A stretch of 64,000 nucleotides of DNA. Source: Triticum aestivum. Its lineage: Eukaryota; Streptophyta; Magnoliopsida; Poales; Poaceae. The position numbers were made by a program, and so were the translations under genes. Shown here piece by piece: positions 35,201-47,650 of the stretch. The stretch lies in the NCBI RefSeq assembly GCF_018294505.1, contig NC_057797.1, forward strand, positions 122,765,116-122,829,115, read 5' to 3'. The notes below the pieces were generated by a model. The model saw nothing but the letters and a program-made list of their open reading frames with translations, was not told the origin of the DNA and did no database searches. Positions within the stretch are counted from its first letter, which is position 1. Each line of letters opens with the position of its first letter.

Positions 35201-35852
35201 TCGTGGTCGAAGAGGAGGTAGTAGACGATGGCGCCGCGGGCGGAGAGGAAGGAGGCCGAGAGGAGCCGACGAGGACGAGACATGGTCGAGGCGGCGAAGG
35301 GGCTCCCGCGTCGAGCGGCGTCCCAGGCGGCGAGGTCGAGGTCCAGCGGCGGGGCGGCGTGCGCGGTCGGGCCACGATCCGATCTGGATCGTGGAGGGAA
35401 GGGGAAAGCGAGTGGGGGGGGAGTGGCTGTTCGGTTAGGGTTAGGGGAAGTGGGGGGAGAGGGTAAGGGAGTGGGGGCGCGGTCGGTTGGGCCAGGTGGG
35501 CCGGCCTGAGGAGGTGGGCTGCCTGGTCCAGTGGGTGGGGGGTTCTCTCCTCTTTTTTTTTGTTTTGGTTTTGCATTTTCTTTTCTTTTATCTATTTACT
35601 TTTCTGTTTTTAAATCATGTTAAGTTATTTAGGCATTTTATAAAAATGTGTTTACTACACCATAATTACCCTTGTAATATTCAGCACCGCCCGAACATTT
35701 TTGTTTCAACTTTTGAAAACTTTTGTTGTTTGACCTACTTTGAATTTAAATATTGAAACGGTTTCGAATCATCGCGAGGTTAGCAACAGTAACCGAGATG
35801 ACGTGGCATGATTAGCGTGGGATTACTGTAGCATGATTTTCCAGGCGTCACA
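32270..35852 (-). repeat. 5' LTR of X1
   Basis: Nearly identical to 24447-28045. The terminal inverted repeat carries one mismatch (CAGGCGTCACA). An internal deletion of about 20 bp near 34925 removes one GCGAGCGCCGGACG copy present at 27100-27130. Confidence 0.92.
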
Positions 35853-37403
35853 AGAACTCACATACTTATTGCAAAAATCTATTAGTTATTGAAACAAAGT
35901 ACTACGCGCATGCTCCTAGGGGGATAGATTGGTAGGAAAAGACCATCGCTCGTCCCTGACCGCCACTCATAAGAAATGCAATCAATAAATAAATCATGCT
36001 CTGACTTCATCACATAACGGTTCACCATACGTGCATGCTAGGGAATCACAAACTTCAACACAAGTATATCTCAAATTCACAACTACTCAACTAGCATGAC
36101 TCTAATATCACCATGTTCATATCTCAAAACAATTATCAAGTATCAAACTTCTCATAGTATTCAATGCACTTTATATGGAAGTTTTTATTATATCCCTCTT
36201 GGATGCCCATCATATTAGGACTAAATTCATAACCAAAGCAAACTACCATGCCGTTTAGGACTCTCAAAATAATATAACTGACGCATGAGATTTCATCTAT
36301 TTCTAGAAAATAAAACCACCACCGTGCTCTAAAAAGATATAAGTGAAGCACTAGAACAAATGACAAGCTACTCCAAAAGATATAAGTGAAGATCAATGAG
36401 TAGTCGAATAATTATGCAACTATGTGAAGACTCTATAACATTTAATAATTTCAGATCTTGGTATTTTATTCAAACAGCAAGCAAAACAAAATAAAATAAA
36501 ATGACGCTCCAAGCAAAACACATATCATGTGGTGAATAAAAATATAGCTCCAAGTAAAGTTACCGATGAACGAAGACAAAAGAGGGGATGCCTACCGGGG
36601 CATCCCCAAGCTTATGCTTGTGGTTGTCCTTGAATATTACCTTGGGGTGCCTTGGGCATCCCCAAGCTTAGGCTCTTGCCACACCTTATTCCATAGTCCA
36701 TCGAATCTTCACCCAAAACTTGAAAACTTCACAACACAAAACTTAATAGAAAACTCGTAAGCTCCGTTAGCGAAAGAAAACAAAACACCACTTCAAGGTA
36801 CTGTAATGAACTCATTCTTTATTTATATTGGTGTTAAACCTACTGTATTCCAACTTCTCTATGGTTTATAAACTCTTTTACTAGCCATAGATTCATCAAA
36901 ATAAGTAAACAACACATGGAAAACAGAATTTGTCAAAAACAGAACAGTCTTTAGTAATCTGTAACTAACACAAACTTCTAGAACCCCAAAAATTCTAAAA
37001 TAAATTTTTGGACGTTAGTAATTTATCTATTAATCATCTTCAAAAATAATTAACTAAATATCACTCTCCAATAAAAAATGGCAGCAATTCTCGTGAGCGC
37101 TAAAGTTTCTGTTTTTACAGCATGATCGCAAAGACTTTCCCCAAGTCTTCCCAAAGGTTCTACTTGGCACAAACACTAATTAAAAGCATAAAACCACATA
37201 TAAACAGAGGCTAGATGAATTATTTATTACTAAACAGGAACAAAAAGCAAGGAATACAAATAAAGTTGGGTTGCCTCCCAACAAGCGCTATCGTTTAACG
37301 CCCCTAGCTAGGCATGATGATTTCACGATGCTCACATAAAAGATAAGAATTGTAACATAAAGAGAGCATAATGAAGAATATAACTAGCACATTTAAGTCT
37401 AAC

Positions 37404-38141
37404 TCACCTCCTATGCATAGGGATTTTGTGAGCAAACATCTTGTGGGAACAATAATCAACTAGCATAGGAAGGCAAAACAAGCATAACTTCAAAACTTTA
37501 AGCACATAGAGAGGAAACTTGATATTATTGCAATTCCTACTAGCATATATTCCTCCCTCATAATAATTTTCAGTGGCATCATGAATGAATTCAACAATAT
37601 AACTATCACATAAAGCACTATTTTCATGATGCACAAGCACAGAATTTTTATTACTCTCCACATAAGCAAATTTCTTCTCGTAAATAGTAGTGCGACCAAA
37701 CTCAACAAAATAACTATCATGTGAGGCATAATCCAATTGAAAACAAAAATCATGATGACACGTTTCATGGTTATCATTATTCTTTATAGCATACATGTCA
37801 TCACAATAATCATCGTAGATAGCAACTTTGTTCTCATAATCAATTGGAACCTCTTCCGAAATAGTGGATTCATCACTAAATAAAGTCATGACCTCTCCAA
37901 ATCCAATTTCATCAATATAATCATCATAAATAGGAGGAATGCTTTCATCATAATAAATTTTCTCATCAAAACTTGGGGGATAAAAACTATCATCTTCATC
38001 AAACATAGCATCCCCAAGCTTGTGGCTTTGCATATCATTAGCATCATGGATATTCAAGGAATTCATACTAACAACATTGCAATCATGCTCATCATTCAAA
38101 TATTTAGTGCCAAACATTTTAATGCATTCTTCTTCTAACAC
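37404..38141 (-). CDS. Acidic ORF of element Y, function unknown
   Basis: A 245-codon open frame begins about 175 bp downstream of the PBS on the minus strand, where gag should start. The product is rich in Asp, Tyr, Glu and His (DDSFYPPSFDEKIYYDES; ESIPPIYDDYIDEIGFGEV) with a hydrophobic, Cys-containing C-terminus (VLKLCLFCLPMLVDYC). I see no zinc knuckle, protease or other gag-pol motif. It may be a leftover of an Athila-type ORF1/gag. Similar acidic ORFs are common in Triticeae Gypsy repeats, but I cannot assign a role. It is unlikely to be a host gene because it lies entirely within Y. Confidence 0.45.
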   Translation of the reverse strand: MLEEECIKMFGTKYLNDEHDCNVVSMNSLNIHDANDMQSHKLGDAMFDEDDSFYPPSFDEKIYYDESIPPIYDDYIDEIGFGEVMTLFSDESTISEEVPIDYENKVAIYDDYCDDMYAIKNNDNHETCHHDFCFQLDYASHDSYFVEFGRTTIYEKKFAYVESNKNSVLVHHENSALCDSYIVEFIHDATENYYEGGIYASRNCNNIKFPLYVLKVLKLCLFCLPMLVDYCSHKMFAHKIPMHRR

Positions 38142-38316
38142 TTTGGCCCAATTTTCCTTTCCATCATACTCACGAAAGATATTAAAAAGATAAGCGTATG
38201 AGGCAAACTCAATTCCATATTTTTTGTAGTTTTCTTTTATAAACTAAACTAGTGCTAAAACAAGAAACAAAAAGATTCGATTGCAAGATCTAAAGATATA
38301 CCTTCAAGCACTAACC

Positions 38317-38334
38317 TCCCCGGAAACGGCGCCA
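38317..38334 (-). other. Primer-binding site of element Y
   Basis: The minus strand reads TGGCGCCGTTTCCGGGGA, ten bases inside the 5' LTR. It differs at one base from TGGCGCCGTTGCCGGGGA, the tRNA-Asp-type site of Athila/Tat Gypsy elements. Confidence 0.85.
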
Positions 38335-38344
38335 GAAAAGAGCT

Positions 38345-39164
38345 TGATGTCTACTACACAACCTTCTTCTTGTAGACGTTGTTGGGCCTCCAAGTGCAGA
38401 GGTTTGTAGGACAGTAGCAAATTTCCCTCAAATGGATGACCTAAGGTTTATCAATCCGTAGGAGGCGTAGGATGAAGATGGTCTCTCTCAAGCAACCCTG
38501 CAACCAAATAACAAAGAGTCTCTTGTGTCCCCAACACACCCAATACAATAGTAAATTATATCGGCGCACTAGCTCGGCGAAGAGATGGTGATACAAGTAC
38601 AATATGGATAGTAGATAATGGTTTTTGTAATCTGAAAATATAAAAACAGCAAGGTAACTAATGATAAAAGTGAGCAAAAACGGTATTGCAATGGGTTGAA
38701 ACAAGGCCTAGGGTTCATACTTTCAGCAGTGCAAGTTCTATCAACAATAATAACATAATTGGATCATATAACTATCCCTCAACATGCAACAAAGAGTCAC
38801 TCCAAAGTCACTAATAGCGGAGAACAAACGAAGATATTATGGTAGGGTATGAAACCACCTCAAATTTATCCTTTCTGATCGATCTATTCAAGAGTTCGTA
38901 GTAAAACAACATGAAGCTATTCTTTCCGTTCAATCTATCATAGAGTTCGTACTAGAATAACACCTTAAGACACAAATCAACCAAAACCCTAATGTCACCT
39001 AGATACTCCAATGTCACCTCAAGTATCCGTGGGTATGATTATACGATATGCATCACACAATCTCAGATTCATCTATTCAAACCAACACAAAGAACTTCAA
39101 AGAGTGACGCAAAGATCCTACCGGAGAGTCAAGACGAAAATGTGTGCCAACCCCTATGCATAGG
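38345..39164 (-). repeat. 5' LTR of element Y, first segment
   Basis: Matches 21430-22247 of the other LTR. It is interrupted at 39165 by X2 within CCTATGCATAGG; the LTR continues at 51984. ATAGG (39160-39164) is the target site of X2. Confidence 0.9.
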
Positions 39165-42100
39165 TGTGACGCCCCCGATTTAATCATACACTAATCATAC
39201 ACGCAAACGTGTACGATCAAGATCAAGGACTCACGGGAAGATATCACAACACAACTCTACAACTAAAATAAGTCATACAAGCATCATATTACAAGCCAGG
39301 GGCCTCGAAGGCTCGAATATAAGAGCTCGATCATAGACGAGTCAGCGGAAGCAACAATATCTGAGTACAGACTTAAGTTAAACAAGTTTGCCTTAAGAAG
39401 GCTAGCACAAACTGGAATACAAATCGAAAGAGGCGCAGGCCTCCTGCCTGGGATCCTCCTAACTTCTCCTAGTCACCGTCAGCGGGCTGCACGTAGTAGT
39501 AGGCACCTCCCGAGTAGTAGTAGTCTTCGTCGACGGTGGCGTCTGGCTCCTGGGCTCCAACGTCTGGTCGCAGCAATCGGGTATAGAAAAGGAGGGAAAA
39601 GAGGGAGAAAGCAACCGTGAGTACTCATCCAAAGTACTCGCGAGCAAGGAGCTACACTACATAGGTATGCGTTGGTATCAAATGGAATAAGGGTATCATA
39701 TGTGGACTGAACTGCAGAATGCCAGAATAAGAGGGGGATAGATAGTCCTTTCGAAGACTACGCTTCTGGCAGCCTCCGTCTTACAGCATGTAGAAGAGAG
39801 TAGACTGAAGTCCTCCAAGTATCATCGCATAGCATAATCCTAACCGATGATCCTCCCCTCGTCGCCCTGTGAGAGAGCGATCACCGGTTGTATCTGGCAC
39901 TTGGAAGGGTGTGTTTTATTAAGTATCCGGTTCTAGTTGTCATAAGGTCAAGGTACAACTCCAAGTCGTCCTGTTACCGAAGATCACGGCTATTCGAATA
40001 GATTAACTTCCCTGCAGGGGTGCACCACATAACCCAACACGCTCGATCCCATTTGGCCGGACACACTTTTCTGGGTCATGCCCGGCCTCGGAAGATCAAC
40101 ACGTTGCAGCCCTACCTAGGCACAACAGAGAGGTCAGCACGCCGGTCTAAATCCTATGGCGCAGGGGTCTGGGCCCATCGCCCTTTGCACACCTGCACGT
40201 TGCGAATGCGGCCAGTGAGCAGACCTAGCAACCTCCATTACAAAGGAAGTTGCGTTACGCGGTCCAACCTGGCGCGCGCCGCTCAATCGCTGATGTCACG
40301 AAGGCTTCGGCTGATACCACGACGTCGAGTGCCCATAACTGTCCCCGCGTAGATGGTTAGTGCGTATAGGCCAGTAGCCAGACTCAGATCAAATACCAAG
40401 ATCTCGTTAAACGTGTTATCTTGAAGACACCGTGAATGCCGACCAGGGCCAGGCCCACCTCTCTCCTAGGTGGTCTCAACTTGCCCTGTCGCTCCGCCAC
40501 AAAGATCCACCCAGAGGGCCGTCGGGACAAAGGTCCTTTCAGCCCCCAATCCGTGAATCACTCGCGGGTACTCCTCGAGCCAACCCGACTTTAGTCATCA
40601 CATGTATCATGTATAAAGTATAGGTATATACCCATGATCAACTCCCGAGTGATCACGGCCCAGTAGTATAGCATGGCAGATGGACAAGAGTGTAGGGCCA
40701 CTGATGATAAACTAGCATCCTATACTAAGCATTAGGATTGCAGGTAAAGGTAACAATAGTAGTAGCAAAGACAGGCTATCCATCAGGATAGGATTAACGG
40801 AAAGCAGTAACATGCTACACTACTCTAATGCAAGCAGTATAGAGAGTAGAGTAGGCGATATCTGGTGATCAAGGGAGGGGCTTGCCTGGTTGCTCTGGCA
40901 AGAGAGAGGGGTCGTCAACACTGTAGTCGTACTGGGTAGCAATGGCGTCGGTCTCGGTGTCTAGCGAGAGAAGAGGGGGAAGAAACAATAAATATATCGC
41001 AAACAAATGCATGACGATGCATGACATGACAAAGCATGATGCGGTGTGCCCTAACGCGGTACGAGGTGGTACCGGTGAAGGGGGGAACATCCGGGAAATT
41101 ATCCCCGGTGTTTCGTGTTTTCGGACAGATGAACCGGAGGGGGAAAGTTGCGTGATTGCTATGCTAGGGATGCGTGGCGGACGAACGGGCTACGTATTTG
41201 GATTCGTCTCGTCGTTCTGAGCAACTTTCATGTACAAGGTATTTTCAACCGAGTTACGGATTATTTTATACTGATTTTTAAAGTTTAATTTATTTTCTAG
41301 AATTAACATATTATTCTAATTCGGGTTGACTAAGTCAATTTGACTAGTCAAAAGGGGATGTGTGGCCCACATGTCATAGACTATTTACCTACACAAATAA
41401 ATAAATCTAACTTATTTAAAGTGGGGCCTAGACTAACTTAGCACTAAACTAGTACTACTACTAACTAAGCCTAGCAACTAATTAAGTAAGGGCCGGCCTG
41501 GGCACAGCCGTGCACACACAGTCACGCTGTCATGCACACAACACACTCACACACAATGCTAGAGGTTAAATCAGTTTTCTGTTAACAGAAGATAGCATTT
41601 TGTAATTTTTGTAGGAATTAATTCACGCATTATTTGAAGCAGGTCCAATGGAACAAAATGAAGCTTGTTACATCTACTTTCCGTTCATATAATTTTTACC
41701 CATGTTAGGATTTATCTTATCGCTGTTCAGGGGCTGTTTAAAGGGCTAGACATTGTAGAAATACAAAAGCTAGCTAGCGCTATAGTAACTGAATGTTACT
41801 GTAGCAGCAGCAGCACATGCAGAGCAGCGGCGGCAATGGGGCAGCAGCGGCTGCGGGCGGCGAGGGAGGCCGGCCGTGGCTGCGTCAGGCAAAGGCGGGC
41901 AACGGCCGCGGCAACAGCGGCAGCCAGCACCAGTTACAAACGGCGGCAGCAGGCGAGAAGCAGCAGCAGAGCATGCAGAGCAGCCGCGGTGAGCACAGCA
42001 GCACAGCGGCAGGAGCAGCTCGCAGGGGCATGCGTGTGCGGCAGCGGGTGGACGGGCGTTCCGAGGTGAGCACGGTGGCGCGCGCGGTTCGAGCAAAAGT

Positions 42101-43486
42101 GACCGGAGTTGGCCACAACGACGGCGTCGGGCGGCGGCGGTTGCGAGCTTGCGACGGGGACGGTGCTGCAATGCGCGCGTGAGTAAACGAGGAGGCTAGG
42201 CGAGGCCTAAGCGATGCGGTGAAGCAGATGGGCCGCAGCACGGGGCCGTTTGGTCGCCGGAACGAGGCCGGCGATGAGCTACGCGGCGGCGAGCTCGGGC
42301 AAGTTGGGGGCGGCGCGTACAGCTAGCGAACGGCGACGAGAGAGAGAGAGGGGAGGAAGCGGGGGCTCACCGAGCGGCACACATGGTGGCCCTTGGAGGA
42401 TTAGTAGCAGCAGAAGGTGTCGCCAAAGTCGGTGAAGAACGGGGGCAGTCGGAGATGGGGATGAAGGGGATCCGGTGCTTCGGTGCCTCCCAGCTCCAGT
42501 TGAGGCCACCAGTTGAAGGAGTCGATCCCGGCGGAGCTCATCGACAGGGTCAGCGGTCGCGGGGCCGCCGGTGGCCGCAACAACGACGGAGGACGGCGGC
42601 GATGCGGAGGAAGAAGACGGCATAGTAGGCGATGCTGCGGTGGCTCCTGGCTCGGTCCAGTGGGCGAAGACGATGTAACCAGGCACGGTGGGGTTCATGG
42701 ACGGACTAGCTAGGCTCGGGGGCGACGGGGAGCGCGAGGACCATGGAGGCCATGACGGCAGAAGCTCGGCCTTGCGTCAGGAGGAAGAAGGGGGCACGAG
42801 GAAAAGAGGAAAGTGAGCTAGGGTTTGCCCAAGGCGTCGGGGTGGAGTTCTTATCTGACCTAGGGCTACAGTGGTGTCGTGGTGGCAGCATCCGCGTGGC
42901 GCACAGCGACGGACGGCGATGGCATGCTCAGGTTCCAAGCGGCGACGAGTAGGGGAAGAAAGGCCGAGGTAGGTGGATTGGGCCACACTGTGGCTTCGGT
43001 CGGGCCAAGTGCACAGTCTAGCTTTGCCATTTATCCTTTTCTGTTTTATGTTTTTCTTTTCCCTTTTTACATTTTTTTGTTTCTTTCTAGTTTTATTTAT
43101 TTCAGTTTTATAAAATACCAAGTTAGCACCTAAAGTAGTATCATTAATACAGGCCACTGCCAAACCTAGTTTGATACCAAAACAAGTTAGTTAGATATTT
43201 TTATAATTTAAAAAGCAATTAAATTGTTATTTCAGCCACTGTTTTTATTTAGCTTAGGGGATTTAAACATTTTGAAAAAGGTTGGTTTCATCACCAAAAT
43301 AAGTTAGGGATTATTTGCCACATGATGAACACTTTAGTTTTCATGTTTGAGAATTTTAGAATTCCACTTACTATTTGAATTTGAATTTGAACCGGATTTG
43401 GATCAACGTGAGATTAGTAACAGTAATAGTGGTGACGTGGCATCATTAGCGTGGGATTATTGTAGCTTAATTATCTGGGCGTCACA
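39165..43486 (-). repeat. 3' LTR of X2
   Basis: Shares its first 2 kb and last segment with the X1 LTRs. The middle part carries CAG/GCAGCAG-rich sequence (41805-42060) preceding a GC-rich block. Apparent ORFs there (for example 41665-42069 and 42279-42698) are compositional and recur in the other LTR. Confidence 0.92.
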
Positions 43487-46400
43487 ATTCTCCTCCACTA
43501 CAAGAAATTTCGTCCCGAGATTTAGGAGCGGTTAAGGGGGGGAGGAATCTGGTTACGAAATTCTAACGATTCTTCTCGGTCATAGTTTCTCTTCTTGAAG
43601 AGGTTGATCCATTACATTGATATCTTCAGTCCTCTGCTTCAGGTCATCATGATGAAGTTGTCATCCTTCCTTCAGGATCTTCACCGTACTTACGAAAAGG
43701 TGAGAAGGGAAAACCCTATAAGGACGGATTCTAACAAGATCGAGCATCAGACGGTTAACTCAGGGGAAGAAACATAAGTATCTCTCGAATTGAAACTTAA
43801 GAAGACGCCGAGAGCAAAGTAAGAAGGTACCATGAGAAGTTTCAAATGGATAGGCAAGCGTTCGATGCCTAATCAGAAGGTGAAAGGGGTCCAGAGCAAC
43901 GAGAATAAGTATTGCGTCTGATACCCGAATAGATCACTTGGCAGGTGGCCCGTGAGTTACATAAGAAGTCAAGTGCGAGGAATAACTTTGGAAACCGGGG
44001 GTGTACAGGAGAGTCAGGTTTCGATCCTGTGGAACCATGGGTTATGGGCCCACCATGTGGTTAAAAGTAGGAAAAGCGTTGATATCTTGCACGGTCATGA
44101 TAGCAAGACATGTTAGAGGATAGCCTATTAGTTATGTTGGCAACAATGTCGATACCAAGGGCGAGGGACGAAGAGAATCATTTTCCTGCTCGTTGAACGA
44201 GGCGGACCATTAGGCAAAGTTCTCGTCCATCGGTGGCTACCGAAATGTCATCAATTATAGTAATAGGGTCTTACTGGCAGAGTTGTACCACGAGGTGCTT
44301 ACCTAAGCAGGGAATTACCACGGCTCAGTTAAGTAGATTATAAGAAAGTTTGAACAAAACAATGGAAAGGAAAATGTGTTTAAACACATATATCAGGGGT
44401 ATACCCTTCCTAAAGTCAAGTAGAGGATGATATCCAAGACAGGATATAAAGTAGAAAATCATTTAGGTAAAGGGAGAGCAATTCCATGACATTACCCAAA
44501 CAATGGTGTTTGGATAATTGATCAAGAAGCATTCAGCATTGGGCTAAAAATGTTCTTGCTAAAAATCAGAGTACCATAGACATGCTTCAAGATAGCATTG
44601 ACATGGTATTCAAGCAAAGGTCAGACTTTGGATACACGAAGGATTCATCAGGAACAACTTGTAGAATAAGTCTTACAATTTCCTCATGGAAGAATGGATA
44701 ACCTCGCAGAAAAGGAAACTATAACAATAGGTCCTCCGGCCACGTGTGCTAGGATGACATCACCTTACCGGGTCATATAAGGAACAATGTTATGACTCTT
44801 GGAAAAATGTTCCAACCATCATATCTGACCGAGATTCAGATCTGATTGGTGTCAGGATAACTCAGACTCAGGATGCCTGAGAAGAAAGGTGCAACACAAT
44901 TTGTCGCGATGACATTGTAAGATTCTCGGGAATTAAACTACAGAAGCGAGTTCCGAAATAAGAGTTCATCATTAAACCAAGGAGAGGATGAGAAGGTGGC
45001 TGATGGACTCAGCGACAATTCGTCGAGACTTCCAAAAGGTGGTTTCCAAAATTATGTGAACAAGGAGATAACATTAGTCGGATCTAATGATATAATGATG
45101 TATGCTTGAGGAAAACATACACAGTTAAACATTGCTTAAAAGGTGCACCCGAAATATGGGCTTAGGTAGCATGATCAATATTTAGAATGGTGATTCAATA
45201 ACCAATGGTCCAAGAATGAAATATCGACCATTAATATCAAAGCATTAGGGTTGCTAGAAGTGCAGAATCACAGCAGTTCCGTTGACTGCATCCCGGTTAG
45301 AATCAACATGGGGACCAAGAAAGAAAGGGATACGGCGATAAGTATCACCGTATCAAGAATTGTTATGAGGTGGAGCAAGTCTCACAACATCCTTGACATA
45401 AAAGATAGTAATACTTCAAGGTAGAATATAATGCAAGCTGGATAGCAGGTTGCATCAATAACAGAACGAGTTTGTGATGAAAGAACGGTAAGGGTGTTGT
45501 TGATGGTAACACAAATCATCGAGGGGTAAGGATGGTATTTCTCATCGGGAAGTCGATTGATATCATGGAAGATCTCATTACGTTGAGGATGATCACGACA
45601 CATTTGTCGAAAGTTTTCTTGAAGATGTAATCAATCAGCGACGACAACAAGTCAAAGGAATGATGAAACGGAAGGTTATTGGAACACGGGTACAACACAA
45701 ACTCGAAATCAAGCTTTCTATTCAAGGTGAAATGATATGATGAGGAAAATTGATGTAAGCTTAGCTTATCATCGAAAATTGTGCTACAAGAAGAAGGACC
45801 AAGTAGCATAGTTAAAAGTTTGCACGATAATGATATAGCCGATAAGGCTTGGAAATGACTTGAAGGATTATTAAACTCGTAAGCAACAAGAATTACTTAG
45901 AGTTACTGAATCAGAGTGTGGAATCAATTCACTTATCGGTGTTCTCGGTTGACGACAACCCAGAACTCATGGAGTGACTCTAATAGGGAAAGGTGTTACT
46001 CCAACATAAATTCATAAGATGTAGTGCAATGGCATGATATCCTCGAGATACCAGGGGGATAATACTCGAAGGCATATCAAATGAAAGGTTGAAGTGGGGT
46101 GTATTGATATATAGAAGACAAGCGCTTTAACTTGTCTAAGAAGTGGAATCAGAGGAAGAAATTATGGTCGGAACCACAATCATAAATGATCGAACCACGA
46201 GTACAAGATGAACTTCTAACAAGGGGTAATTATTTTTACGAGCAGCTTCCACGATAAGTTCTACATCGTGTCCATGGGCATGAACACAAAGTTCAAGGTC
46301 GACTCCCACTTCTCCAATGCATAACCTTTCATTCACTTCTTGTTTCTTTTCTAAATGGCATTAGTTGTTGAAAGTTTTACCTGGTGCAACACCAGATAAG

Positions 46401-47650
46401 TAGGACCTGTGAAATCTTTCGAGTTTGCACAGATTAGGGAAGGCATTGGTTCAACCCATCGGGGCTTCTTAGGAACATATACCACAAGCTTCAAGAGTAA
46501 ATATCACCAGCTCGAAAGCAGAGCATGGTTGGCAAAAGGATATGATACAATTTACAAAGGCATTATGTATCGGAGAAAGAACTCACAAGGTGATTAATTA
46601 TGAAGGACACTGTTGGATAATAATCCAACAGTGGATATGGCGATCCACAATGGAGCTGATGTGAGTATCGATACCCAATCAGAGGAAGAAAGAATGCAAA
46701 TGCATCGATTTGTAGAACATCTAAATAATTCAACATCTAAATAGCAAGGAATTATGATATTCAAATAAAGGGATCAGGAGCAAATGCTATGATCAAGGAT
46801 GGATAAGTCGACTAGACTTAGGGGTAAAATCGATGGCAATCTGATTGGCCGAGAACCAGCTCATGTTCGAAAGACGTCTGAGCCGGAAGATAATTCATAA
46901 GGATCAACTGATGATTGCGTGCATTCGCACACATATAGAATCAACGGACTTAAAATGATAGTGACAAAGGATGCCAATAGGATTACTAGACTTATTGGTT
47001 TAACCAAAATGTAAGCATGCAAGAATTTCAAGAGCAATAGGCTCCTGAGGATTTTTGGAAGATCGAAAGGTATTTCGAAGATTGGTGTCATTCATGAATC
47101 AACTGGGGATGAGTGGATACTCGGTAAGTACGAGAATTTATCTGTAGGGATATTCATGTGGCAAGAACTGCAAGGCAATAGGCACAACATACTCTCAGAT
47201 CATTAGAGAAAATTTCGGGGTATCTTGTAATAACAAGATCGACTGGGAATAAAATTAAGCACGATAGGTGTAAGTATTTATCCATAAGGATATTTCGATG
47301 GTAGGGAATAGCAAAAGCAACGGGCACAAGGTCTTGAGAGAATATCGGAGAGTATCTTCGAAATCTTCTGGTGCAGCCGGCGATCATCTGGACTGAAGGG
47401 GCTCTCCGGGAGAAAGTATTTTCGAGATCCTAAATTTAGATTTTAGTAAAAACCGTTTAACCCGAATAGAAGAGAGTTCAGAATCCCGGAGTAAAGATTG
47501 AGGAGTAAAAGATCCTAATACCACCCAATGACGACGTGGGCCCATGGGCCGCACAGCCATGTTAGTAAAAGTTTTGCAATGTCTAGACTCAACTTCGGCC
47601 AAGGAGTATGGAAGGGGGATTCCTACAGGCAGTTGGCTCTGATACCAACT
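43487..47650 (-). mobile_element. Non-coding internal domain of X2
   Basis: Bounded by PPT GTGGAGGAGAAT (43498-43487) and PBS TGGTATCAGAGCC (47647-47635) on the minus strand. Collinear with the X1 interior and of almost the same length, but more diverged than the LTR ends. No ORF reaches 100 codons, and no gag or pol motif is visible. Confidence 0.8.

Larger units (their letters stand above)
24447..35852 (-). mobile_element. Complete LARD-like LTR retrotransposon X1 inside Y
   Basis: LTRs at 24447-28045 (3599 bp) and 32270-35852 (3583 bp) run from TGTGACGCCC to GGCGTCACA. Perfect 5-bp target duplications AGAAC flank the element (24442-24446 and 35853-35857). The minus-strand PBS is at 32254-32266 and the PPT at 28046-28057. 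The internal domain is only about 4.2 kb and contains no long ORF. Very long LTRs, tRNA-Met-type PBS and a non-coding interior are the hallmarks of LARDs such as barley Sukkula. The LTRs differ at roughly 30 single positions by eye (about 1%) plus one short deletion near 27110, so the insertion is recent. Confidence 0.93.
35858..38344 (-). mobile_element. Internal domain of Y, 5' part
   Basis: Resumes Y after X1. From right to left on the minus strand it holds the PBS, a 245-codon ORF (38141-37404) and about 1.5 kb of AT-rich non-coding sequence. That sequence includes two internal copies of the PPT-like AAGCTTGGGGATGC (36599-36612 and 36656-36669). Confidence 0.75.

Noticed and set aside
41665..43163. 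ORFs repeated at 41665-43163 and 50153-51655
   Set aside because: Identical positions in the two LTRs of X2, with CAG-rich or GC-rich composition and no domain; not separate genes.
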